Part shown: positions 35,350-45,429 of the stretch, in pieces
Numbering within the stretch: position 1 is the stretch's first letter
Layout of the letters: each line of letters starts with the position of its first letter
Origin: Bacteroides faecalis
Lineage (GTDB): Bacteria > Bacteroidota > Bacteroidia > Bacteroidales > Bacteroidaceae
NCBI RefSeq assembly: GCF_003865075.1
Contig: NZ_BHWB01000010.1
Span: 62,001-126,000, forward strand
Direction of reading: 5' to 3'
Length of the DNA stretch: 64,000 nucleotides
Notes under the pieces: generated by a model
What the model saw: the letters and a program-made list of their open reading frames with translations, nothing else
Database searches by the model: none
Told to the model about the DNA's origin: nothing
Position numbers and translations under genes: made by a program

Positions 35350-36486
35350 CTATTCTGCCATATCTGTGTCTTTATCCGTGCCGATAATATCTCTGATTGA
35401 CTCCACTAATGTCTGGAACAGTTCCCGGTTCTCGTCACTTTCGATAAGCAGTGCCGACTGGTCTTTACCGTCCTTGATGACGTGCCTTGCCGTTTTCAGA
35501 AACCCGACCGCCTGCCGTATGGCACTCTCGCTTTTCAGTGTCAGCAAATCCGGAAACTGCAAGGTCAGACCAACGCTGTATTCCTTGGCTGTATGCATAC
35601 CGGCAACCAAGCGCAACTCCTTCAATACATAGAACGGCAGTGCCTGATGGACGGCATTTGTATTGACAGTGACAAAATTGCGGATGCATTGTATTACAGC
35701 CTCCTTGTTCTCGCAGTCAAGATATTCTGCAAGTGGCCGCTCCTGTATCTTTTTCTTTCCGGCTGTACGTTGTGCTGTTGTTGTATCAATATTGGTTTCC
35801 TCTAAATTTGTTGTACAGGCGTTATTGTCATTGCCAGCCTTCATTTCATCTGTGACGGACTGTAACGCCCATTCACCGATATTGCCTTTCCTAATGGCAT
35901 CGTTCATGGAAAAATATCTGTCCCAGTCGGCTTTGGTGCGGAAACCGTTTTTAATGGATACATCTATAATCTGTTTGGCAACAAAAGAGCAACTTTGCCT
36001 GTCGGCATTATCCACTTTCGGGTGCTTCATCTGCTTGTCTATCATGCTGACCATCGCCTCGAAACTCTTGCCGTAATACAGCCAACTCAGTACAAGCGGT
36101 GCCAAAAGGGTAATATGTCGGTACTTGCCGCTAAAAAAGGATTTTACCCTGCCCCATAATGAAACCAGTACCGAATCGTTTGAATTATTGTTTTCCCTTT
36201 GCTTCTGAAACGTCTCCACAATCTGTTTTGGCACAGATTCCTCCTTGAACAGCAGGTCTATATCGTTGAAATCATCCTTACTGTCATCGTTCCAGCATAA
36301 CTCCCATTCCGTTTTGATTTTAGGCAGTTGCTTGAATATGCTCCGGCAGATAGCCAGGTACTGCCTTTCGTCACCGTTTGTCATCAGGCGTGCGAAACGG
36401 CAATATTCCTCCCTGTGAGTGTTTTTCCACTGGAGAATATCTGCCTTAAACTGTTCGTATGTCAGTTTATGCTCGTCCATATTCAT
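35350..36486 (-). CDS. Hypothetical protein typical of mobilizable elements
   Basis: 378 aa, not recognised. Cytosolic-looking and charged, with one hydrophobic patch (ITLLAPLVLSWLYYGKSF) too short and isolated to be certain as a membrane segment. A low-complexity linker (NDNNACTTNLEETNIDTTTA) at ~215-240 separates two helical halves. It lies between the recombinases and the HTH gene in the same direction, a position where such proteins are regularly found in this element type. Confidence 0.65.
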   Translation of the reverse strand: MNMDEHKLTYEQFKADILQWKNTHREEYCRFARLMTNGDERQYLAICRSIFKQLPKIKTEWELCWNDDSKDDFNDIDLLFKEESVPKQIVETFQKQRENNNSNDSVLVSLWGRVKSFFSGKYRHITLLAPLVLSWLYYGKSFEAMVSMIDKQMKHPKVDNADRQSCSFVAKQIIDVSIKNGFRTKADWDRYFSMNDAIRKGNIGEWALQSVTDEMKAGNDNNACTTNLEETNIDTTTAQRTAGKKKIQERPLAEYLDCENKEAVIQCIRNFVTVNTNAVHQALPFYVLKELRLVAGMHTAKEYSVGLTLQFPDLLTLKSESAIRQAVGFLKTARHVIKDGKDQSALLIESDENRELFQTLVESIRDIIGTDKDTDMAE

Positions 36487-36537
36487 GCTGCTTTATCGGG
36501 TTGAATATAAATAGGGTATAAGAAATGAGGGAAACGG

Positions 36538-37869
36538 TCAATCCAACAGGTTTACCAGCTCCTTCTTCATCTCGTCATCAATCTTGCGGTATCTGGCGAA
36601 AGCCCGGCTTCCTTCCGAATGCCCCGACATGGAGGCAATCAGGTTCGGGTCCTTGACCTGCTTGTAAAGGTTGCCTATAAAGGTTTTCCGTGCCGTGTGG
36701 GTTGTTGCCACCTCATATAAAGGCTTTGCCACATCCTCTCGTGTCTTCGGGTCAAGCACCCTGACCATACGGTCGATGCCCACATACTTGAGGATTTCCT
36801 TTATCTTCCTGTTGTAGCCGAAGTGCGAGAACCGGGGAAGCAGCGCGTCTTCCAGATCCTTGTACCGTTCCAGTATATCCAGTGCCTTTTGATTCAAAGG
36901 AACTCGTACCGTGTTGGCGTGTTCCAGTTTGGTCTTTTGCGGGATATACTCCACACAGCCGTCAACGATGTTCGCCTTGGTCAGCCTGTTCAGGTCGCTG
37001 ACACGGCAGCCGATAAGGCACTGGAACATGAATATGTCACGGTAGACCGGATAGGTTGCACCCAATCCGCTCAAATCGGCATAGTACACTTTGTCCCGCT
37101 CTTCAAGAGTAAGATAGAACGGGTCACCATACATGGGCTGGGTAATCTGGTACTGGTCAAACGGATTGTTTCTTGTCAGTCCGCGCTTGATGCACCACTT
37201 GATGACGGTACGGATGCGGTAGAGACTGCCCGACATGCTGTTTTCGGAACGCTTCTGCTCGACATTGCGACGCAGTTCGTTCTGATAGAATGCCGGGTAC
37301 ATATCCACATACCTGTATTCTTCCTGTATCCAGAACTTGAAGTCCCTTATGTCATCTGCCGTGATGGAGTCGATGCAGAGGTGGAATCCGCGCTGGTGCA
37401 TGACCTCGTGCCGGAAACGCTCGTAGCGCAGCACCTTGTTGAGATTGTCCAGATGGTGCTTCATGCTGTCGTGCGCAAGCGGAGTCTCGTCGATATATTT
37501 TTGTATCTGATATGACAGCAGGTATTCTTCTGCCTTGTTTCCGCCCCTTGCGTTGATGTTGGGATGGTGGTATTCCTCTATCAGCCCTTTCAGCCAGTTG
37601 CCGTCCACGCCACGGTGGTATTCCTTGGTGATAAGGTGGGTTATCTGCTGGATGTCCCTGTCGAAGTTCATCCGCTTCTCTTCCGATACCAGGGCCACAC
37701 GGGGCTTGTACCCCTGCTTCTCCGCGCTCCAGTGGTTGGGATTGATGGACAGTTCGCTTGCAGCCTTGATGTCCACTCCGCCAACATCCCGGACACGGAA
37801 ATAGACACGTGCCAGATCCGTCACGTTGTTCTTGGCCGATGTCTTTCTGATGAATGCCGTCACTTTCAT
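36538..37869 (-). CDS. Tyrosine recombinase A of the nested element
   Basis: 443 aa, intact. The N-terminal Arm domain (VTAFIRKTSAKNNVTDLARV) is followed by a core-binding domain. Catalytic motifs: IGCRVSDLNRL (Arg I), TTHTARKTFIG (HxxR), MSGHSEGSRAF and Tyr of FARYRKI. It lies 22 bp downstream of a similar recombinase; both act presumably in integration and excision of the 16.4 kb element. Confidence 0.92.
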   Translation of the reverse strand: MKVTAFIRKTSAKNNVTDLARVYFRVRDVGGVDIKAASELSINPNHWSAEKQGYKPRVALVSEEKRMNFDRDIQQITHLITKEYHRGVDGNWLKGLIEEYHHPNINARGGNKAEEYLLSYQIQKYIDETPLAHDSMKHHLDNLNKVLRYERFRHEVMHQRGFHLCIDSITADDIRDFKFWIQEEYRYVDMYPAFYQNELRRNVEQKRSENSMSGSLYRIRTVIKWCIKRGLTRNNPFDQYQITQPMYGDPFYLTLEERDKVYYADLSGLGATYPVYRDIFMFQCLIGCRVSDLNRLTKANIVDGCVEYIPQKTKLEHANTVRVPLNQKALDILERYKDLEDALLPRFSHFGYNRKIKEILKYVGIDRMVRVLDPKTREDVAKPLYEVATTHTARKTFIGNLYKQVKDPNLIASMSGHSEGSRAFARYRKIDDEMKKELVNLLD

Positions 37870-37891
37870 ATATGTATCCTTTTTAAGTTTC

Positions 37892-39196
37892 CTAATTTAT
37901 CATTTCAACCAGCTTGCGCTTCATGTCGTCGTCAATGGTGCGGTAACGTCTGAACGCCTTGCTTCCCTCCACGTGTCCCGACATGGAGGCTATCAGGTTC
38001 GGGTCGGGTACCTGCTTGTACAGGTTGCCTACAAAGGTCTTCCGTGCCGTATGGCTGCTAGCCACCTCGTACAAGGGTCTTTGCACGGTATTGTAGCCGT
38101 GCGTGTCAAGGATGGTGACCATACGGTCTATACCGCAATGCTTCAGCAGCTCCCTTATGCCGAGATTATAGGTGTGTATAGGCTTGAATGGAAGTAATTT
38201 ATCCGCATTTGCATCATAGCGTTCCAGTATCTTCAATGCCTTTTCATGTAATGGTACTCTGACGGTCTTTGCCTGACACTTCTTTGTCTTCTGCGGCATG
38301 TATTCTACAAAGCCGTCTCTGATATTCTCCCTTGTCAGCCTGTAAAGGTCACTGACACGGCAGCCGATATAGCAGTGAAACACGAAAATGTCCCGGATGA
38401 CCGCCAGTTTGGGGTTGTCACCCAGATCCGCATCGTACAGGATATTCCTTTCCTCTGACGTAAGAAAGAACGGATCGCCGTATGTCGGTTCCTTGCAGCC
38501 ATAGAGGGCATAGACCTCGTTGTCGGAATACTTCATTTTCTTGCACCAGTGCAGGAACGTACAGAAGAGGTTCATGATGTTGATGACGGTCGTGTTGGAC
38601 AGCGGCTTGGGCTTATGGTTGATGAGCATACGAGTGGCATAAAATTCGGGATGTTCCTGACGCAGCAGGTATTCATCTGCGACATAATCCCGGAAATCGT
38701 TCATCTGTTCCAGTGTGACGGTTTCCACAAAGAGGGTGAAATCTGTGTTGCCCAGTATCTCCCGTTGGTAGTCGTGGTAACGTGACATCTTGCGCTCGAA
38801 GCGTATGATGTGCTCCTTGGTTCTCTCCGCACCGTCAAACTTCTCCAAATATTCATGAATACGGCAGAGCAGGTTCGGATGGTTGCGCTCGAAGGCGCGG
38901 ACAGGGTACAGCACGTCCTCTATGGCCTGCTTCAGCCACTTGCTGTTCGCCTTATCCGAAAAGGTCTTTTCTACCCTCTCGATGATGGCGGCTATCTGTT
39001 CGGGCAAGCGTTTCTGTTCGGTGGCAGGTACTGCCGTCGTGCGTCTATAACTGAGCGTGTCCGCATCCCAATACTTGTCATATACGGCAAGGGGAGAAAC
39101 GACCTTTATGTCCACGTTCTTCTCCCTGACCCGGAAGCAGATGTTCGAGGTCTGGGAATCGCTCTTTTTCAGATATACGGAAACTTTCATCGGCAA
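37892..39196 (-). CDS. Tyrosine recombinase B of the nested element
   Basis: 434 aa, intact and clearly homologous to recombinase A. Catalytic motifs: IGCRVSDLYRL, SSHTARKTFVG, MSGHVEGSKAF and the Tyr in FRRYRTI. First gene behind the right att copy (208 bp away), with a -7 box at 39217-39224. The pair shares the Arm-domain start VSVYLKKSDSQTSNI. Confidence 0.92.
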   Translation of the reverse strand: MPMKVSVYLKKSDSQTSNICFRVREKNVDIKVVSPLAVYDKYWDADTLSYRRTTAVPATEQKRLPEQIAAIIERVEKTFSDKANSKWLKQAIEDVLYPVRAFERNHPNLLCRIHEYLEKFDGAERTKEHIIRFERKMSRYHDYQREILGNTDFTLFVETVTLEQMNDFRDYVADEYLLRQEHPEFYATRMLINHKPKPLSNTTVINIMNLFCTFLHWCKKMKYSDNEVYALYGCKEPTYGDPFFLTSEERNILYDADLGDNPKLAVIRDIFVFHCYIGCRVSDLYRLTRENIRDGFVEYMPQKTKKCQAKTVRVPLHEKALKILERYDANADKLLPFKPIHTYNLGIRELLKHCGIDRMVTILDTHGYNTVQRPLYEVASSHTARKTFVGNLYKQVPDPNLIASMSGHVEGSKAFRRYRTIDDDMKRKLVEMIN

Positions 39197-39216
39197 TGCG
39201 TTTTTGATTCACGATG

Positions 39217-39224
39217 CAAAGGTA
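39217..39224 (-). promoter_or_regulatory. Promoter -7 box of the recombinase pair
   Basis: TACCTTTG on the minus strand, 20 bp before the ATG at 39196. Confidence 0.6.
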
Positions 39225-39403
39225 CAATAATTCCCATACATGTTCCCATATATCCCGAAGAAACTTGAAACGGATTAAAACAAATTAAGATGTCTGTCCT
39301 GAATCCGATACCACATAAAACACTGTATATTAACGATTATATTTGCAGTTGTTATGCTTTTGTTTTCATTTTCGAGTTTTCAGAATATATATCAAAACAT
39401 ATA

Positions 39404-39419
39404 TTGCAGTTCCACGCTT
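39404..39419 (+). mobile_element. Right att of the nested element
   Basis: TTGCAGTTCCACGCTT, exact copy of 22989-23004. Beyond it the sequence is the interrupted outer element. Confidence 0.75.
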
Positions 39420-39515
39420 CGTTGTTTAATAAAATGGCTCTAAGGGCTGCGGAGTTCATAAAAGTAAATGATGAACGGATTTAGACTCCAACAAAGCATT
39501 TGTATGCCGGAAAAA

Positions 39516-40313
39516 ATGTCATTGTGTCGCAGCAGTGCCATAACAAAATCAATTTTATTCCTATTCATAAGTTTTTTTCTATGTACGGAAGCCTTTGCTG
39601 ATTATTACCGTGTGACTGCACCAAACGGGCTTAATGTACGTGCTTCGGCTAATAAAAACAGTGAGGTGTTGGGGCAATTATCCCAAGGCAACGTCGTTGA
39701 TGTCATATCCATAGAAAACGGATGGGCTAATATCAATTATAACGGTTGGCAAGGTTATGTCAGTACCTCATATCTGACAGCCGTAGCAGACGAAGGGGAT
39801 GCGAGTACTTCGACAAAAGAGAAATCGTGGAGTTTCTTCTCGTGGCTGTTTAATACAGAAGGTGAATCTGCGTGGTTCACCGGGTTAAAATGGATTTTTT
39901 TTATCGGTATCGCTATCTTCCTTGTCAAGATTGCATTGTTGGTAATTGTCAGAATGCTTGGTTTTGGGCTTGTACTTGGAGTAATCGCTTTGCTGATAGG
40001 CTTCATAATCAAATGGATTGGTTGGATAGAAGCGGGTACAATGTGGAATATTGCCAAATGGGGCTTTTACATTGGTAATGTTTTGGGCTTGCTTGATTCG
40101 TTCATTCATTTTGGGGAGATACTTGATGATGCAGCAACCGACACAGGTGGCAGTTCTTCTTCAAACAGTGATGACGGATTGAAACGCTATTCGGTAATGG
40201 TTGATAATCAAGAGTATATACTCACTCAAAATTCCAAGTACAGTGAATGCGATTACACCGACCAATATGGTAATCCGTGGAATTGTGACAGCACAGGTTT
40301 TCACCCTTTGTAA
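39516..40313 (+). CDS. SH3-domain membrane protein
   Basis: 265 aa from ATG 39516, the start that gives a clean signal peptide (SAITKSILFLFISFFLCTEAFA); ATGs at 39468 and 39504 are in frame. A bacterial SH3_3 domain follows (YRVTAPNGLNVRASANKNSE, WANINYNGWQGYVSTSYL), then two or three hydrophobic helices (~115-190) and a short C-terminal soluble part. SH3_3 domains bind cell-wall or peptide ligands. Cargo of the outer element's right arm; role unknown. Confidence 0.78.
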   Translation: MSLCRSSAITKSILFLFISFFLCTEAFADYYRVTAPNGLNVRASANKNSEVLGQLSQGNVVDVISIENGWANINYNGWQGYVSTSYLTAVADEGDASTSTKEKSWSFFSWLFNTEGESAWFTGLKWIFFIGIAIFLVKIALLVIVRMLGFGLVLGVIALLIGFIIKWIGWIEAGTMWNIAKWGFYIGNVLGLLDSFIHFGEILDDAATDTGGSSSSNSDDGLKRYSVMVDNQEYILTQNSKYSECDYTDQYGNPWNCDSTGFHPL

Positions 40314-40374
40314 AGAATTTGTAGAAGCAATTATCAAATCAGACAGACATCACTAACTTTAAACAACAATAAAG

Positions 40375-41243
40375 ATGAAAAGATTATCCATTTTATTGTG
40401 CATGATAACTCTCGGAGTTTTTATAATGGCTCATACTGCCACTGCACAGACAAGTTTCTCTATTCCCCCAAAAAGTTACCCGACAGAAGTACCGTTTAAG
40501 TGTGATGCGGGAGTGGATCGTTATTGGCATGTTACAAGTGTCACCTGTACAGGTCGTGCCAACGGTGGTTACAAATTTAGAATAAAGGGAACGGCACAGA
40601 AAACGAGCCGCAGTTTGTCGATAGACTTGTTCTATCTCATGCCGGGCAACCGGTTGATGACTGCGGGAGCCTATTACTTCCCGAGTATCGAGGCGGGAAA
40701 GCCCTTTAGCTTTGAAATTGTTTCCGCCTTTTCCGGCTATGCCCCGTCCAAGTTCAACGGCTTTTTCATTTCCAGCGAAGTGCTGCAAAAGCTTCTGTTA
40801 AAGGAACAGGAAGAGACAGAAGCGACAAGTAATGATACCTCCACAAGGAGATTTGGTATGCCGACAACGAAAAAATCAGAAGCGGAACAAGAACCCGCCA
40901 AACCCAAGACAGATCCCAACAAGGTTTATCAATCCACCGATGATGCAATAGAGCAACTGCCGGAATTTACCGGGGGTATGCAAGCATTTATGAGCCACAT
41001 CTCGAAAAACATACGTTACCCGTGGATATGCAAAGAGCAGAAAATACAGGGGATGTGCTTGTCGGCTTCGTGGTGGAGAAGGACGGTTCTGTGTCGAATG
41101 TGACCGCTTTAAAAAAGGTACATGCCAATTTGAACACCGAAGCCATAAGGGTGGTCAAGTCTTCACCTAAATGGAAACCCGGTTTAGTGGAAGGTCAGCC
41201 TGCACGCGTTCAAATGGCCGTGTATGTAAATTTTAGATTGTAA
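40375..41243 (+). pseudogene. TonB C-terminal-domain protein, frameshifted
   Basis: Signal peptide (RLSILLCMITLGVFIMAHTATA), a beta-rich N-terminal domain, a Pro/Lys/Thr linker, and the start of a TonB_C domain (FTGGMQAFMSHISKNIRYP). The frame is then lost near 41029. The rest (VDMQRAENTGDVLVGFVVEK, LNTEAIRVVKSSPKWKPGLV) continues in another frame to 41243. One missing G in CCG-TGG (for CCG-GTG-GAT) explains the shift. Intact relatives are periplasmic proteins with a TonB-like C-terminal domain. Confidence 0.82.
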
Positions 41244-41251
41244 TTCTCAAA

Positions 41252-43018
41252 ATGATAAATCAGATGAAAACACTAAAAATTTTTACAGGCTATGCTTTTG
41301 TATTTTTGTTCATGGCGAGTATAGCAGGTTGCAATGGCGATGACAAGCATAATAATAAGCCATATACCCCGTTGCATGTTTATTTCAACCCGTTGCAGTT
41401 GGATATGAGCATGGAAACGTTAATACCCTACTTTGTGAATTATCCCACAGACTGGGCAAAAATGGGATTGAGAAATTATCCTATGCTGATGACTTACGAG
41501 TACAACAATGCGGCTTGGGGAGTAACGGCCTCTACAGCCTATGTCTTTCATCCAAATGGCCGTCTGTCTGAACAGCGGCGCACCTCGTTCAATGTTGGTG
41601 CTTCCGAGTTTGATGTGGTTTCGTATGCGTATGACGGAAATTCAAACCTCGCTGAAATCAAGACTGAAGAAGACGGACGCTACAAGCGCCGCTATATTGA
41701 TAACGGCTTCTTTTACGATGCGGCAGGCAGACTGATCCGGCGGGAAAGAGACCGAGGGGGAAACCCGGGTACATGGAACTATCTTTATGAGTATCATGAA
41801 AACGGAACCTTAAAATCCATATCACCGGAAAAAGATAATTCCTTGGCTTCTGAAGCCGGAGTGACGCTCTACAAATTTCAGGTAGATTCTCTTGGACGGA
41901 TAGAGAGGATCGAAAACGTCAAAACCACAAACATCTTTTTGAAAGGCATCAGCGAGTATAAAAGAGGAAAATCGGTGACGGTATTTTCCTACACGGACAA
42001 TCTGTGTACGCAAGCCGTGGAAAAAATTCCCGTTAAGTTTGACCAAAGTACAGAAACGCTGACCTGCACGAGTACCTTTACCTACAACTCGCATGGTGAT
42101 TTAGCCACGTGGACTTATTCGGGTGGCGTGTATAAGAATAAAGGCAACAGTTGGCGTGTGGACGATATGACTTTCACCGTCACTTACGACTATGTTTACG
42201 ATGAGAAAGGTAACTGGACGCAAGCAAAAATCATATTCCCTGCAAATATTGATGAGATACCCGCCTTGCGCACCTATTACAAGGCTACAAAGAACGGCTT
42301 TACCTCCAACCAAGACCGCTCTCCGTCAACGAAAAAGGGCGAAACGCCTTTCGTGACCGTCAGCCGTACCATTAATTATTATGACGGAGACGCAATGACA
42401 AATGAAACATCGGCGGGCGAAAAGGAAGAAAAACAGCCTGAAAAGGAACTGCTCTATAAAGGTACAGACACGCACGGGCTTTTGGGCAAAGTAAAATCCG
42501 TAACGGAAGAACACGAATGCTTGAAATTTGACCAATCCGGTAATCTTGTGTATCATAAGAACAGCTTTGATAAAGAGACTACATACAAATATCTTACTCC
42601 TACATCATATAACGTAAGCGGATGGGGAGAGGCTGTAGTCAATATAACAATAAAGGACGGATTACGTTCCGATACGGATTCGGACACCAATATAGAACTC
42701 AACCACGAGTACACGTTTGACAGTAGCCAACGACTTATCAAACATGTATTCTGTTCACAAATGGCAATGGTTACGTGTACCTACCAATATAAGGGGAATG
42801 ACAAATATCCCTCAACCATGATAGAGGAACATCCCGAAGAAGGTGTGACCACTTACCATTACACTTATACGCAGTTCGACAAGAAAAACAACTGGACGGA
42901 ACGAAAGGTCAGCTATGCCACAGAATACGATGACTATGACGATGATATGAATTATATCGGGAAAAAGCAAACATGGCCGGAAGAATACACCGAGAAAAGA
43001 AACATTAAGTATTGGTAA
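41252..43018 (+). CDS. Lipoprotein with YD/RHS-like repeats
   Basis: 588 aa (or from ATG 41264). Lipoprotein signal peptide with lipobox MASIAGC, so probably outer-membrane attached. Many repeats of the YD type: FHPNGRLSEQRR, SYAYDGNSNLAEI, FFYDAAGRLIRRERD, YEYHENGTLKSI, YTFDSSQRLIKH. Such repeats build beta-sheet shells or bind glycans; no toxin domain is visible. Directly follows the TonB-domain gene (8 bp), same operon. Confidence 0.75.
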   Translation: MINQMKTLKIFTGYAFVFLFMASIAGCNGDDKHNNKPYTPLHVYFNPLQLDMSMETLIPYFVNYPTDWAKMGLRNYPMLMTYEYNNAAWGVTASTAYVFHPNGRLSEQRRTSFNVGASEFDVVSYAYDGNSNLAEIKTEEDGRYKRRYIDNGFFYDAAGRLIRRERDRGGNPGTWNYLYEYHENGTLKSISPEKDNSLASEAGVTLYKFQVDSLGRIERIENVKTTNIFLKGISEYKRGKSVTVFSYTDNLCTQAVEKIPVKFDQSTETLTCTSTFTYNSHGDLATWTYSGGVYKNKGNSWRVDDMTFTVTYDYVYDEKGNWTQAKIIFPANIDEIPALRTYYKATKNGFTSNQDRSPSTKKGETPFVTVSRTINYYDGDAMTNETSAGEKEEKQPEKELLYKGTDTHGLLGKVKSVTEEHECLKFDQSGNLVYHKNSFDKETTYKYLTPTSYNVSGWGEAVVNITIKDGLRSDTDSDTNIELNHEYTFDSSQRLIKHVFCSQMAMVTCTYQYKGNDKYPSTMIEEHPEEGVTTYHYTYTQFDKKNNWTERKVSYATEYDDYDDDMNYIGKKQTWPEEYTEKRNIKYW

Positions 43019-43035
43019 ACTGGATTAGAGGGCGG

Positions 43036-43356
43036 TCAGAGACTTAATTTAGCCCCTCTCTGCTCTCGTTCAATTTTCCAATCATACGCCCCCTCTGCGA
43101 CATCGCCCACCTCACCAAGTGTGTGGCGATGTTTTATTTCGTCAAAAGGCTTTCTGCTTTCAGCATATTCGCACAGCCATTCTCCAACCGCCTTTTGCTG
43201 TTCGGTAGTTTCCCCGTATTCCTGCATTACGCTCTTGATGTCTGCGGCTTCGGAAGGGGCGAAGACAGACTTGTGCTGCTCCGTACCGAAATGGATAATC
43301 GCATTGACTGCCCGCTCTTGCAGGTTCGCAATCTTGCGCTCATGCTCAAGGTTCAT
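43036..43356 (-). CDS. Hypothetical small protein
   Basis: 106 aa, highly charged and helical (LEHERKIANLQERAVNAIIH, AADIKSVMQEYGETTEQQKA). No family recognised, no signal peptide. Convergent with the lipoprotein gene at the right end of the outer element. Confidence 0.5.
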   Translation of the reverse strand: MNLEHERKIANLQERAVNAIIHFGTEQHKSVFAPSEAADIKSVMQEYGETTEQQKAVGEWLCEYAESRKPFDEIKHRHTLGEVGDVAEGAYDWKIEREQRGAKLSL

Positions 43357-44138
43357 TTTGGATTGTTTGTTTTATGTCATCATCTTTTATTTTATGGTTT
43401 TACTTGTTGATTCGATACGCAAATGTATATCGTTTGATTTGGAAAACTCAAATTTTTATCATTTGTAAATAATTGATTTACAACTATTTAATACATCAAA
43501 TTGAGGCTTGTTCATGCCTTTTGTACAGAAGAATATCCGGCAAAATGCCAGACATCGCTTTCTGTGCGCTTTATCACTAAAATACTGTCTGTTTGCAGGC
43601 GGTGGCTTTGACTTTTGTACAATCATGCGGCAAAACAAACGCAGGGTTGCCACATCTTCACCGGGTATTCTGCCGAAAGGCGTGAAACAAATTTTAACAC
43701 ATAATTTTCCTGTTATCCTGCGCATTTGGCTGAAAATCCCATTTGTGTTATCCGCTTTGATACAAGAAAATAAAAAACGCACTGAACCAGTGATATTTAG
43801 GTGTTTCGATTTGTTTTTCATGGGACAAATTTGTACCTTTGTACCTGTACAACAGATATTCAGAGACGGATATTCGGAGCAAAGCGTTCTTGATTTTATT
43901 TTCCTGTGTTTTTGTCCCGTTTGGGATTTGTCTCACGGAACAAGATTTTGTAAAACGCTGGCTTAGAGAATGTTGGCAGTAAGGAAAAAGGTGAAAATGC
44001 GCTAACCACCATAACCACCAGAAATGAAGAAAGGAAGTTATACCCCAATTACGGATAGCATAACCTTAATTACGTTTTTACCGAACCCCATAAAATAAGA
44101 GTGAATATTATTTGTACCTTTACCTTACTCAAATACTT
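43357..44138. other. Non-coding ~780 bp spanning the right end of the outer element
   Basis: Open frames here (for example 43508-43966 plus and 43459-43821 minus) overlap on both strands, have no family features and are not called. The att candidate GTTTTTGTCCCGT lies at 43908-43920. A -7-like TACCTTTG near 43836 has no gene behind it. Confidence 0.5.
43908..43920 (+). mobile_element. Right att candidate of the outer element
   Basis: GTTTTTGTCCCGT, direct copy of 19364-19376. Confidence 0.5.
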
Positions 44139-44440
44139 ATGTCTATGGATAAAATAATAAAATTAGAAAATGTAGACCAGTACAACAACTTGTACGGACT
44201 CGAAACATTGCATCCATTAATAAGCGTCATCGACTTTACGAAAGCCACCAAACGGTCAATCATATCCAAATGATTTATGGGCTTTATTTATGTACTCTTC
44301 CTGAAACAGTCCAAAAGTTGCGAAATTAAATATGAACGTAAATTCTATGACTATCAGTAAGAAACGATTGTTAGTTTCTCTCCCAGTCAAACCATTGACA
44401 TTGAGACAAGTTTTTGAAATAGGTATTAAAAAGATGTTCT
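44139..44440 (+). pseudogene. AraC-family regulator remnant (N-terminal part), copy 1
   Basis: One frame with several stops reads IKLENVDQYNNLYGLETLHP, LISVIDFTKATKR, then FLKQSKSCEIKYERKFYDYQ and ETIVSFSPSQTIDIE. This is the cupin-like N-terminus of an AraC regulator, a common Bacteroides type. No HTH domain follows. Confidence 0.75.
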
Positions 44441-44455
44441 AATGGAAGATAAAAT

Positions 44456-44737
44456 ATAAATATAGAGACTGTACATCAATGTAACTGTTGTCTGGGACAT
44501 AAGACGTTACATCCGCTGGTAAGTGTCATCGACTTATCAAATGCCAATATAGAACAGCGTACTATCAAATTTGACTTTTATACCATCCTGCTGATGGAAG
44601 GGCAACCTGAAGATTTTCCTTATGGACGTAAATATTATGACTACTCTAATGCCATATTAGTGTTTCTCACTCCAGGAGAGATCATCAAGACAGATAAACA
44701 TAAGGTACTTCCATCGTATAATTGTTTTCAATATTAG
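44456..44737 (+). pseudogene. AraC-family regulator remnant (N-terminal part), copy 2
   Basis: Reads TLHPLVSVIDLSNANIEQRT, FYTILLMEGQPEDFPYGRKY and YDYSNAILVFLTPGEIIKTD up to TAG at 44735-44737. Homologous to copy 1 (shared TLHPL-SVID and YGRKYYDY blocks) but diverged, so the pair is two related remnants rather than a recent duplication. No start codon and no DNA-binding domain. Confidence 0.75.
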
Positions 44738-44752
44738 AAAGACACAACTAGA

Positions 44753-45274
44753 TTACGAATCGAACATAGTATATGTTTTCCACTTTGAATCTTCTGTAAA
44801 AGTGACTTTGAAGATATCTAATTCAGAATTCAGTCCGTCCTTCCTCACAATAGACTCCAGCATACCATTTCTACTATTATAAAAGAAAAAATACTCTAAA
44901 AACACCGTAGCAAAACGAGGTATTTGGATAGTTTTCGTACATACATCCCGACCTTTGGCATCCATTTCGACTTCAAACTGATACTCGCCATAAGAGATAA
45001 TTACTTTACCATCCTCTTTCTTCAATGACGCTTCTACTTCTTGCAATAAATCCTCTGCTATAGTATGATATAAAATTTTAGCAGCAGTAATAGCCTGTCT
45101 CTTTATAAATCAGATTGATTTACTTATAAACATTTTTATAAAATTCATCTTGATATTCTTCACTGCCCAAGGTTTGACAGCAAATGAAGGGATTACTTCA
45201 TTATCATCATCTTTGCTACACGAGGCAAAGGCAATTGCTATACAAAGCAAAAGTAAAGTATAAAACTTATTCAT
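44753..45274 (-). pseudogene. Small lipoprotein with an internal stop
   Basis: From ATG 45274: FYTLLLLCIAIAFASC is a lipoprotein signal with lipobox, followed by SKDDDNEVIPSF. TGA at 45110-45112 (codon 55) stops it. The same frame then continues AITAAKILYHTIAEDLLQEV to 44753. Family not recognised. Confidence 0.65.
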
Positions 45275-45429
45275 ACTTGTTTATTAAAAGCGTAAAAACA
45301 TAGCGTTTAATCTTCTACAATAAACGGCTACTATTTGTCGGCAACAAAGATAATTTCAATACCCATTAGTATCAAACATTCAATTAAATATTCACTATAA
45401 AAAACAGAAGTAATTCTATTGCATAGAAG

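Larger units (their letters stand above)
22989..39419. mobile_element. Nested mobilizable element (16.4 kb) with MobV, DUF3987 and a cargo operon
   Basis: A 16-bp direct repeat bounds the order XRE, five-gene cargo operon, mobV, oriT dyad, DUF6371, DUF3987, HTH, unknown gene and two tandem recombinases, all on the minus strand. This is the standard plan of Bacteroides mobilizable units, with recombinases at one end and cargo at the other. It is inserted in the candidate RNA of the outer element. All its genes look intact, unlike those of the other two elements, so it is probably the youngest insertion and may still be active with a helper. Confidence 0.75.
19364..43920. mobile_element. Outer integrative element (about 8.1 kb without the nested insertion)
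   Basis: Bounded by a 13-bp direct repeat. Left arm: two tandem recombinases, toxin-antitoxin pair and candidate RNA. Right arm: SH3 protein, TonB-domain protein, YD-repeat lipoprotein and a small protein. The arms are separated by the nested element 22989-39419. No mobilization gene belongs to the outer part, so it would need help to transfer. The boundaries are less certain than the nesting. Confidence 0.5.

Noticed and set aside
43459..43966. Overlapping ORFs of 120 and 152 codons on both strands
   Set aside because: They lie opposite one another, show no family features, and one crosses the element boundary; treated as chance frames.
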